Source: Neisseriaceae bacterium HSC-16F19 (GTDB lineage Bacteria; Pseudomonadota; Gammaproteobacteria; Burkholderiales; Neisseriaceae). Taken from it: a DNA stretch of 64,000 nt. The position numbers and the translations under genes are program-made. The notes under the pieces were generated by a model. The model was not told the DNA's origin, made no database searches, and was given only the letters and a program-made list of their open reading frames with translations. The first letter of the stretch is position 1, and each line of letters opens with the position of its first letter. The stretch is taken from NCBI RefSeq assembly GCF_024171525.1, contig NZ_JALJZY010000004.1:62001-126000 (forward strand). The letters are read 5' to 3'. Below are positions 57,186-64,000 of this stretch, one piece after another.

Positions 57186-58487
57186 ATGAGCGCTTCCGTA
57201 CTCCGTTTTATCACCGCAGGCAGCGTGGACGACGGCAAATCCACCTTAATCGGCCGCCTGCTCTACGACAGCAAGACCCTGCTGGCCGACCAGACCGCCA
57301 AGCTCGATGCCGCCGCGCAAAACGGCGAAACCCCCGATTTCGCCAGTCTCACCGACGGCCTGGCCGCCGAGCGCGAGCAGGGCATCACCATCGATGTGGC
57401 CTACCGCTATTTCGCCACCGCGAAACGCAAATTCATCATTGCCGACACGCCGGGGCACGAACAATACACCCGCAATATGGTCACCGGCGCATCCACCGCA
57501 GACGCCGCCATCATCCTGATTGACGCCACCCGCGTGGACGTGGCCGACGGAGGGGCCGTGCTGCTGCCGCAAACCCGCCGCCACAGCGCCATTTTGAAAC
57601 TGCTGGGCACGCCGCACATCATTGTGGCGGTCAACAAGCTGGACCTGCTCGCCTTTGACCGCGCCGTTTACGAACGCATCGTTGCCGCCTACCAAGACCT
57701 GGCCCGGCAAATCGGCTTGCAGGCCGCCGTGCATTTCCTGCCCATCAGCGCCTTGGGCGGCGACAATATCGTCACCCCAAGCGCACACACGCCCTGGTAT
57801 GAGGGCGAGGCCCTGCTGCCGCTGTTGGAAGGGCTGCCGCAAGGCCGCCGCGATATGCGCCGCCTGCCCGCGCATTTTCCGGTGCAGCGCGTCGCCCGCC
57901 AAGACGGCAGCAGCAGCGACGATTTCCGCGGCTACCAAGGGCGTTTGGAAGCAGGCTGCCTGAAAGTCGGCGACACCGTTCAAGCCCTGCCTTCCGGCAA
58001 AACGGCGCGGATTACGCAGATTTATACCCCGGCAGGCGCGGCACAACAGGCCGAAGCGGGGGCGGTGCTGACGCTTACGCTGGACACCGATTTGGACATT
58101 TCCCGCGGCGATGCGCTGGTGGCCGCCGACCAGCCGCTGCCATCGCGCTCAAGCATGCAGGCGGCGCTGTGTTGGTTTGACGACATTCCGCTCAATCCGG
58201 CGCGCAAATACCTGCTCAAACACGGCACGCAGACCACCGGCGCCAAAATCCGCCAAATCCATTCGGTGTGGGACGTGCACACCTTAAGCCGCGCCGCGTC
58301 TGCCGAAACGCTGCACATCAACGACATCGGCCGCGTCACCTTGGCCACCCAGCAGCCGATACACGCCACCACGTATGCACAAAACCCCGCCACCGGCGCG
58401 TTTATCCTGATAGACGAGGCCACCAACCACACCGTGGCCGCGGGCATGATCAGCGGTGACGAGAGCCAAGACGCGTTTGAGATTTAA
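57186..58487 (+). CDS. cysN: sulfate adenylyltransferase subunit 1
   Basis: A 433-aa GTPase stimulating APS formation by CysD. G1 GSVDDGKSTLIGRLLYDSK, switch II IADTPGHEQYTRNM and G4 NKLD are visible. The C-terminal two beta-barrel domains follow. There is no CysC kinase extension, consistent with the APS-reductase route. The ATG at 57186 follows AAAGAGAACACCC. cysJ begins 21 bases after the stop. Confidence 0.97.
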   Translation: MSASVLRFITAGSVDDGKSTLIGRLLYDSKTLLADQTAKLDAAAQNGETPDFASLTDGLAAEREQGITIDVAYRYFATAKRKFIIADTPGHEQYTRNMVTGASTADAAIILIDATRVDVADGGAVLLPQTRRHSAILKLLGTPHIIVAVNKLDLLAFDRAVYERIVAAYQDLARQIGLQAAVHFLPISALGGDNIVTPSAHTPWYEGEALLPLLEGLPQGRRDMRRLPAHFPVQRVARQDGSSSDDFRGYQGRLEAGCLKVGDTVQALPSGKTARITQIYTPAGAAQQAEAGAVLTLTLDTDLDISRGDALVAADQPLPSRSSMQAALCWFDDIPLNPARKYLLKHGTQTTGAKIRQIHSVWDVHTLSRAASAETLHINDIGRVTLATQQPIHATTYAQNPATGAFILIDEATNHTVAAGMISGDESQDAFEI

Positions 58488-58508
58488 GGCAAACACACAA
58501 GGAACACC

Positions 58509-60239
58509 ATGAATCCGCTACCTTCCGAATTATTAAAACAGCTGGACAGTCTCGACACCCTGCAACTGGCGTGGCTCTCCGGTTTTTGCTGGGCCAGGTC
58601 CGGCAGCGCCGCGGCGCCCGTGGCGGCTGCGGAGCCAGTGCCCGACAGCAGCGTCGCCGCACCCTTGCAGGTGACGGTATTGTCGGCTTCGCAAACCGGC
58701 AATGCCCGTGGCGTGGCCGCCGAACTGACCGAAGCCTTGAAGGCCCAAGGCATTGCCGCCCGCCATATCGGTGCCGCCGATTACAAGCCGAAAAACCTGG
58801 CCGAGGAGCAGGTCTTGCTGCTGGTCAGCTCCACCCAGGGCGAGGGCGAGCCGCCGGAAGAAGCGGTGAGCCTGCACAAATTCCTGCACGGCAAAAAAGC
58901 GCCCCAACTCAAGGGCCTGCAATTTGCGGTCTTGGGCTTGGGCGACAGCAGCTATCCCAAATTCTGCGGCGCCGCGCGCGATTTCGACGAACGGCTGGCG
59001 GCACTGGGCGCCACCCGTCTGGCCGATGCGGGCGAATGCGATTTGGATTATCAGGCTGCCGCCGCAGCATGGGTACAGCACATCGTCAGCACCGTGCAGG
59101 CGCTGGCACCGCACAGCCCGAACACGGCCGCCACGGCAGCGGCACCGGTGTCTGCCGCCGCCTACAACAAAGAAAACCCCTTTGCCGCCACCTTGCTGAC
59201 GCGCCAGAAAATCACCGGCCGTTATTCGGACAAAGACGTGCGCCATATCGAATTGGATTTGGCCGGTTCGGGCTTGCAATATCAGGCGGGTGACGCACTC
59301 GGTGTGTGGTTCGACAACGACCCGGCACTGGCGGACGAAATCCTGGCCGCCGTTGGTTTGGCGGAAGACGCTGCCTTGCGCGAAGCGCTGATACACGACT
59401 TGGAAATCACCCAAAACACGCCGCAATTTGTACGCGGCTATGCCGCCATCGCCCAAAATCCGGCGCTGGATGCGGCCATCGGCGAGGACATCAATGCCTT
59501 TGTGCAGGCCCATCCCATCGTCGGCATCGTGCAGCAATATCCGGCGGTACTGAGCGCCGAGCAATTGCGCGGCCTGCTGCGCCCGCTCACGCCGCGCCTG
59601 TATTCCATCTCGTCCGCGCAGGACGAAGTGGGCGAAGAAGTCCACCTGACCGTGGGCGCCTTGCATTACCGGCACAACGGCCACAGCCGCGAGGGCGGTG
59701 CATCCGGTTTTCTGACCCGCCGCGCCGAGGAAGACAGCAGTATCCGCGTATTTGTGGAGCCGAATCCGAATTTCAGGCTGCCTGAAAACGACGCCGCACC
59801 GGTGATTATGATCGGTTCCGGCACCGGCATCGCCCCCTTCCGCGCCTTTGTGCAACAACGCGCCGCCCGCGGGGCCGAGGGACGCAACTGGCTGATTTTC
59901 GGCAACCCGCACGCCAGCGAGGATTTTCTATATCAAACCGAATGGCAGCAGCTGGCCAAAGACGGCTATCTGCACCGCTACCATTTTGCCTGGTCGCGAG
60001 ACCAGGAAGAGAAGGTCTATGTGCAGCACAAAATCCGCGAACAGGCCGCCGAAGTGTGGCAATGGCTGCAACAGGGCGCGCATGTATATGTCTGCGGCGA
60101 CGCCGCGCGCATGGCCAAAGATGTGGAAACGGCGCTGATTGAGGTAATCGCCGCACAAGGCGGCATGAGCCGCGACGATGCCGACGAATTTTTGGACGAA
60201 TTGCGCCAGGAAAAACGCTATCAGCGTGATGTTTATTAA
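58509..60239 (+). CDS. cysJ: sulfite reductase (NADPH) flavoprotein subunit
   Basis: A 576-aa electron-transfer subunit. The FMN-binding flavodoxin domain (VLSASQTGNARGVAAELTEALK, LLLVSSTQGEGEPPEEAV, VLGLGDSSYPKFCGAARDFDERL) is followed by the FAD domain (RLYSISSAQDEVGEEVHLTVGAL) and the NADPH domain (IMIGSGTGIAPFRAFVQQRAARGAEGRNWLIFGNPHASEDFLYQTEW, HVYVCGDAARMAKDVETAL). An embedded DUS is read as RLPENDAA. It pairs with CysI. Confidence 0.97.
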   Translation: MNPLPSELLKQLDSLDTLQLAWLSGFCWARSGSAAAPVAAAEPVPDSSVAAPLQVTVLSASQTGNARGVAAELTEALKAQGIAARHIGAADYKPKNLAEEQVLLLVSSTQGEGEPPEEAVSLHKFLHGKKAPQLKGLQFAVLGLGDSSYPKFCGAARDFDERLAALGATRLADAGECDLDYQAAAAAWVQHIVSTVQALAPHSPNTAATAAAPVSAAAYNKENPFAATLLTRQKITGRYSDKDVRHIELDLAGSGLQYQAGDALGVWFDNDPALADEILAAVGLAEDAALREALIHDLEITQNTPQFVRGYAAIAQNPALDAAIGEDINAFVQAHPIVGIVQQYPAVLSAEQLRGLLRPLTPRLYSISSAQDEVGEEVHLTVGALHYRHNGHSREGGASGFLTRRAEEDSSIRVFVEPNPNFRLPENDAAPVIMIGSGTGIAPFRAFVQQRAARGAEGRNWLIFGNPHASEDFLYQTEWQQLAKDGYLHRYHFAWSRDQEEKVYVQHKIREQAAEVWQWLQQGAHVYVCGDAARMAKDVETALIEVIAAQGGMSRDDADEFLDELRQEKRYQRDVY

Positions 60240-60536
60240 TAAAGGCTGCCTGAAACGATGAAAGCCGTAGGTCGGGCATTGATGCCAGACAAAACAAACA
60301 AGATCCTGCGACTGCGCGCAGGATGACAGCACCCCGTCATTCTGCGCGCAGCGTAGAGCCGTAGGTTGGGTCGCAGACCCAACAACCCCTAAGCGTTGCT
60401 CAAATGTTGGGTTTTCAACCCAACCTACGGCAATGTTTTGGTTTTCAGGCAGCCGCCGTAGGTCGGGCATTCATGCCCGACGCAAAAAAAACACCCCCGT
60501 AAACCGACCACCCAACCGATACCAAGGAACCCCACC
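60240..60536. repeat. cysJ-cysI gap filled with GTAG-headed REPs
   Basis: Hairpins at 60267-60290 (GTCGGGCAT type), an inverted pair at 60361-60427 (GTAGGTTGGGTCGC and GACCCAAC / CAACCTAC) and 60458-60481. A CCTGCGACTGCGCGCAGG unit is at 60300-60355. No gene. Confidence 0.75.
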
Positions 60537-62285
60537 ATGTCCAAGCCCGCCCAACCTTCCGATAACGAACGCCTGAAAGAACAGAGCGACTACCTGCACG
60601 GCACCATTGCCCAAGACCTGGGCGAGCAGCTCACCGGCGGCTTTCAGGGCGACAATTTCCAGCTCATCCGTTTCCACGGCATGTACGAACAGGACGACCG
60701 CGACATCCGTGCCGAGCGTCTGGAACAAAAACTGGAACCGAATAAAAACGTCATGCTGCGCTGCCGTCTGCCCGGCGGCATCATCAGCCCTGAGCAATGG
60801 CTGGGCATAGACCGTTTTGCCGGCGAACACACGCTCTACGGCTCCATCCGCCTGACCAACCGCCAAACCTTTCAATACCACGGCGTGCTCAAAAAAGACA
60901 TCAAGACCATGCACCAATGGCTGCACAAACTGGGTTTGGACAGTATCGCCACCGCCGGCGACGTCAACCGCAACGTCTTGTGCACCAGCAATCCGGTGGA
61001 AAGCGCCCTGCACCGCGAGGCTTACGAGTGGGCGAAAAAAATCAGCGAAGCCCTGCTGCCGCAAACCACCGCCTATGCCGACATCTGGCTGGACGGCGAA
61101 AAAGTGGCGAGCACCGAGACCACCGGCAAACACGCGGTGCCCGAGCGTGCCGACAGCGGCGATGCCGTCGAGCCGGTGTTGGGCAAACACTATCTGCCGC
61201 GCAAATTCAAAACCACGGTGGTGATCCCGCCGCACAACGATGTCGATTTGCACGCCAACGATTTGAATTTCGTCGCCATCGGCGCAAACGGCCGGCTGGC
61301 GGGCTTTAACGTGCTGGTGGGCGGCGGCCTGTCGATGGAGCACGGCAACCACAAAACCTTTCCCAATACCGCGCAGGAATTCGGTTTTGTGCCCTTGGAC
61401 AAAGTGCTGGCTTGCGCCGCGGCGGTGGTGTCGGTGCAGCGCGACTGGGGCAACCGCAGCGACCGCAAAAACGCCAAAACCCGCTACACCCTGATCAACA
61501 AAGGCTTGGACAATTTTATTGCCGAAGTGGAACAGCGCATGGGCGCGCGTTTCGAGCCGGTGCGCCCCTATCATTTCACCTCCCGCGGTGACCGCATCGG
61601 CTGGGTCAAGGGCGAAGAGGGCCTGTGGCATTTAACCCTGTTTATCGAAAACGGCCGTCTGCTGGACTATCCCGGCCGCCCGCTCAAAACCGGCGTGCGC
61701 AAAATCGCCGAAATACACCGCGGCGATTTCCGTCTGACCGCCAACCAAAACCTGATTGTGGCCAATGTCGCGCCCAAGGACAAAGCCAAAATCGAAAAAA
61801 TCGCCCGCGCCCACGGCCTGATCAGCGACAGCGTGACCAAGCAGCGCGAACACAGCATGGCCTGCGTGTCCCTGCCCACCTGCCCGCTGGCCATGGCCGA
61901 GGCGGAACGCTTTTTGCCGCAGTTTATCGACCAGGTGGATGCACTGATGGCCGAACACGGCCTGGCCGACGATCACATCGTGCTGCGCGTGACCGGCTGC
62001 CCCAACGGCTGCGGCCGCGCCATGCTGGCGGAAATCGGCCTGGTGGGCAAAGCCATAGGCCGCTACAACCTCTACACCGGCGGCAACCGCGAAGGCACAC
62101 GCATCCCGCGCCTGTTTAAGGAAAACATCACCGAGGCGGAAATTCTGGCGATACTGGCGCAATGGATAGGCGCTTGGGCGCAAAACCGTGAGGAGGGCGA
62201 AGGCTTCGGCGACTTCGCCGTGCGCAGCGGCATCGTCAAACCCGTCATCAACCCTGCCGTGGATTTTTGGGATGAACAGCCGTAG
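60537..62285 (+). CDS. cysI: sulfite reductase (NADPH) hemoprotein subunit
   Basis: A 582-aa siroheme/4Fe-4S enzyme reducing sulfite to sulfide. The cluster cysteines are CVSLPTCPLAMAEAERFLPQ and VTGCPNGCGRAMLAEIGL, the sulfite/nitrite reductase signature. The substrate-binding basic residues lie in YGSIRLTNRQTFQYHGVLK. The ATG at 60537 has AAGGAACCCCACC upstream. The TAG stop (62283-62285) is provided by a GTAG-headed repeat. Last gene of the cluster. Confidence 0.97.
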   Translation: MSKPAQPSDNERLKEQSDYLHGTIAQDLGEQLTGGFQGDNFQLIRFHGMYEQDDRDIRAERLEQKLEPNKNVMLRCRLPGGIISPEQWLGIDRFAGEHTLYGSIRLTNRQTFQYHGVLKKDIKTMHQWLHKLGLDSIATAGDVNRNVLCTSNPVESALHREAYEWAKKISEALLPQTTAYADIWLDGEKVASTETTGKHAVPERADSGDAVEPVLGKHYLPRKFKTTVVIPPHNDVDLHANDLNFVAIGANGRLAGFNVLVGGGLSMEHGNHKTFPNTAQEFGFVPLDKVLACAAAVVSVQRDWGNRSDRKNAKTRYTLINKGLDNFIAEVEQRMGARFEPVRPYHFTSRGDRIGWVKGEEGLWHLTLFIENGRLLDYPGRPLKTGVRKIAEIHRGDFRLTANQNLIVANVAPKDKAKIEKIARAHGLISDSVTKQREHSMACVSLPTCPLAMAEAERFLPQFIDQVDALMAEHGLADDHIVLRVTGCPNGCGRAMLAEIGLVGKAIGRYNLYTGGNREGTRIPRLFKENITEAEILAILAQWIGAWAQNREEGEGFGDFAVRSGIVKPVINPAVDFWDEQP

Positions 62286-62360
62286 GTCGAATTCTTGAAT
62301 CCGACATTGGCTAAGGCTTCTGGAAATGATTGATCTGTCGGATACAAGTATCCGACCTAC
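62282..62360. repeat. GTAG-headed BIME overlapping the cysI stop
   Basis: GTAGGTCGAATTCTTG hairpin (62282-62305) and an inverted GTCGGATACAAGTATCCGAC unit ending CTAC (62338-62360). Confidence 0.78.
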
Positions 62361-62376
62361 AGCCTTGGTGAAATAT

Positions 62377-62405
62377 TTCAGGCAGCTTGTTGAGGCTGCC
62401 TGAAA
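62377..62405. terminator. inverted DUS pair between cysI and recO
   Basis: TTTCAGGCAGC / GCTGCCTGAAA hairpin (imperfect loop side) between convergent genes. Confidence 0.65.
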
Positions 62406-62418
62406 GCAGAAAAAAGCG

Positions 62419-63156
62419 TCAAACCGCCCGCGCATACGCATTGAGCTGCTGCAAAATACGGCGGCTGTGAATGCCGCCGGGCAGGCGGAAGTCCAGCAGC
62501 ATACGGGTCAGTTGCAGGGCTTCCTGGGCGGTGCGGGTGTCGTGTCCGCCGTGTTGCGCCAGTGCCAGCAGGGTACGGCCATGCACGCAGATGCCGTCTG
62601 CGGGGGGTGGGCCGGACGCTTCCAGGCGCACAGGCGTATGTTCGGGACGCAGCCAGTAACGGGCATCGGCGTCTATGGGCTGGCGGTGTTCGTCGCGGCC
62701 GATGTCGGGAGCAAAGCCCAGTTCGCGCAAGAGCTGCCACTCAAAACGGCGCAGGGCGGCGGCGGTGTTGTCCCCGGCAATATGGCGCAAAACTTCGGCC
62801 AAGGCATCGTAAAGCGGCGGATGCGGGTCTTCGCGTGCGGTGAGTTTGAGCACCAGCTCATTGGCGTAGAGTGCGCTGAAGAGCGCGCGCCCCTGCGGTT
62901 GCGGCCAGCCGCCCAGCCATTCGGCCCGGTGCAGGGTTTTGATTTCCTGATTGCCGTACCAGGACACGGATACCGGCACAAACGGCACCAGCACCCCGCG
63001 CAGCTCGCTCTGGCGTTTGCGCGCGCTGCGCGCCACCACGCACACACGGCCGTAATCGCGGCTGAAGAGCTCCGCCAGCAGACTGCTTTCGCGCCAGGGC
63101 GTGGCCGAGAGCAGCAGGGCGGGCTGGTGGTTGATGCGGGCGGGCGCGGCAGACAT
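62419..63156 (-). CDS. recO: DNA repair protein RecO
   Basis: A 245-aa recombination mediator that loads RecA with RecF/RecR. The OB-fold start is INHQPALLLSATPWRESSLLAELFSRDYGRVCVVARSARKRQSELRGVLVPFVPVSVSWYG, followed by the helical domain ALFSALYANELVLKLTAREDPHPPLYDAL and FEWQLLRELGFAPDI, all canonical. The ATG at 63156 is preferred; a TTG at 63180 would add eight residues. A DUS-based terminator lies at its 3' side. It is divergent from the FAD-dependent gene. Confidence 0.94.
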   Translation of the reverse strand: MSAAPARINHQPALLLSATPWRESSLLAELFSRDYGRVCVVARSARKRQSELRGVLVPFVPVSVSWYGNQEIKTLHRAEWLGGWPQPQGRALFSALYANELVLKLTAREDPHPPLYDALAEVLRHIAGDNTAAALRRFEWQLLRELGFAPDIGRDEHRQPIDADARYWLRPEHTPVRLEASGPPPADGICVHGRTLLALAQHGGHDTRTAQEALQLTRMLLDFRLPGGIHSRRILQQLNAYARAV

Positions 63157-63290
63157 ACACAGGCGGGCAAAAACGGACAAGGCGCGGATTATACCGCTGT
63201 TTGGGCGGCAAAACGCTATAATGGCAATGGAATGACAAAGGGCAGGTGCCGCTTTGTCTGTATGAATGCAAATTGCCGAGGGAGGTATGG

Positions 63291-64000
63291 ATGGATACGG
63301 AACAATGCGATGTGGCGATTATCGGTGCCGGGCCGGCCGGTGCGGTGGCTGCGGCCATGCTGGTGCGGGCCGGTTTCGAGGTGCGGGTGTTGGAGAAACA
63401 GCATTTCCCGCGCTTTGTGGTGGGCGAGAGCCTGCTGCCCTATGCCATGGAAATTCTGGAGCAGGCGGGCATGCTGCCGCTGGTGCAGGCCGCCCAAGGT
63501 TTCCAATATAAAAACGGCATGGCCTTCAGTTGGGACGGACGCTATGCCGCTTATGATTTTACCGCCAAATACGGCCCCGGCCCGGGCACGGCTTTCAATG
63601 TGCAGCGCGACCGTTTCGACGATTTGCTAATCCGCGCGGCGGCGGCGCAGGGTGCGGTGGTGTGTTTTGGCGAACATGTGGATGCCTTGGACAACAGCGG
63701 CAGCGGCGTGCGCCTGCGGGTGTTGCGCGAAGACGGCAGCCATTACCGTGTGGATGCGCGCTTCGTACTCGATGCCAGCGGCCATTACCGTGCGCTGCCG
63801 CGGCTTTTGGGTTGGGAGCAGCCGGCGGGTGTGCCGCTGCGGCAGGTGCATTTCACCCATATCGACGACCACATCACCGACCCGGCCTTCGACCGCAATA
63901 AAAATCTGGTGGCCATTCATCCGCAGCACCGGGATGTGTGGCTGTGGCTGATTCCGTTCAGCAACGGCCGCACTTCTATCGGCGTGGTGGGCGAAGCGGA
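63291..64000 (+). CDS. FAD-dependent oxidoreductase (halogenase/geranylgeranyl-reductase-like), partial
   Basis: Open from the ATG at 63291 to the window edge (236 codons). The Rossmann FAD motif CDVAIIGAGPAGAVAAAMLVRAGFEVRVLEK (residues 6-36) is followed by FPRFVVGESLLPYAMEILEQAGM, typical of the flavin-dependent tryptophan-halogenase-like and geranylgeranyl-reductase-like monooxygenase group, and by FVLDASGHYRALPRLLGWEQP. GAGGGAGGT is a good ribosome site, 5-8 bases before the ATG. The C-terminus, and therefore the substrate class, is not visible. Confidence 0.82.
   Translation, partial: MDTEQCDVAIIGAGPAGAVAAAMLVRAGFEVRVLEKQHFPRFVVGESLLPYAMEILEQAGMLPLVQAAQGFQYKNGMAFSWDGRYAAYDFTAKYGPGPGTAFNVQRDRFDDLLIRAAAAQGAVVCFGEHVDALDNSGSGVRLRVLREDGSHYRVDARFVLDASGHYRALPRLLGWEQPAGVPLRQVHFTHIDDHITDPAFDRNKNLVAIHPQHRDVWLWLIPFSNGRTSIGVVGEA

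Noticed and set aside
1..64000. CRISPR array, prophage, intact IS or defence island
   Set aside because: Repeats in the window are dispersed and palindromic, not regularly spaced with unique spacers. No integrase, transposase, Cas, restriction-modification or phage structural frame was recognised.

Overview
The window is a gene-dense, GC-rich chromosomal segment from a member of the Neisseriaceae. The placement rests on three things seen in the sequence. The 12-mer AGGCTGCCTGAA (the Simonsiella-type dialect of the neisserial DNA uptake sequence, DUS) occurs dozens of times on both strands. Intergenic dRS3 palindromes (ATTCCC...GGGAAT) and Correia-like elements are present. The gene content is typical of the family (lutACB, putA without a ribbon-helix-helix domain, cysG-H-D-N-J-I, phaR). 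I cannot name the species. No rRNA operon, prophage, CRISPR array, intact insertion sequence or defence island is visible, and almost all genes are housekeeping or metabolic.

Layout. 1-13.7 kb: partial AsmA-like gene (-), Tat-type lytic transglycosylase, dsbB, cardiolipin synthase, a TetR/EamA efflux pair with an operator over its promoter, sstT, a DUF1853 gene, recG (-), a small lipoprotein, ppa and a GNAT protein. 13.7-21.3 kb: acyl-CoA thioesterase, SDR (-), tadA with a TfoX_C-like N-terminus, map, nth, a lipoprotein HtrA protease and nagZ. 21.4-27.3 kb: lutACB lactate oxidation operon (-), patatin lipoprotein (-), tusA, pyrC. 27.5-33.7 kb: uvrA, an AT-rich orphan membrane gene, a pRiA4b ORF-3-like gene (-), hslV, rpsT (-), tRNA-Glu (-). 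33.9-45 kb: putA, M14 carboxypeptidase (-), phaR, a glutaredoxin-like protein, lepA, a four-helix membrane protein, a probable small alarmone synthetase, lepB, a YebE-like protein (-). 45.4-48.3 kb: pntAB (-).

48.4-62.3 kb is a complete divergent sulfate-assimilation locus. Leftward are cysT, cysW, a lipoprotein sulfate-binding protein and cysA (uptake). Rightward are cysG (siroheme), cysH (APS-reductase type), cysDN (ATP sulfurylase) and cysJI (sulfite reductase), which take sulfate to sulfide. The window ends with recO (-) and the start of a FAD-dependent oxidoreductase.

The most striking content lies between the genes. The intergenic DNA is packed with small mobile repeats: GTAG-headed palindromes of the REP/BIME type, several of which supply the TAG stop codon of the gene in front; ~200-bp NIME-like modules with two dRS3 palindromes and ends resembling IS5/IS1106; four Correia-like elements with two kinds of ends; a 162-164 bp MITE pair; and a 313-bp MITE inserted in a dRS3 with a clean 10-bp target duplication. 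Paired inverted DUS form many of the transcription terminators. I found no convincing new multi-gene system. The best candidates for follow-up are the repeat/stop-codon relationship, the small alarmone synthetase, the AT-rich orphan gene and the TfoX_C-TadA architecture.
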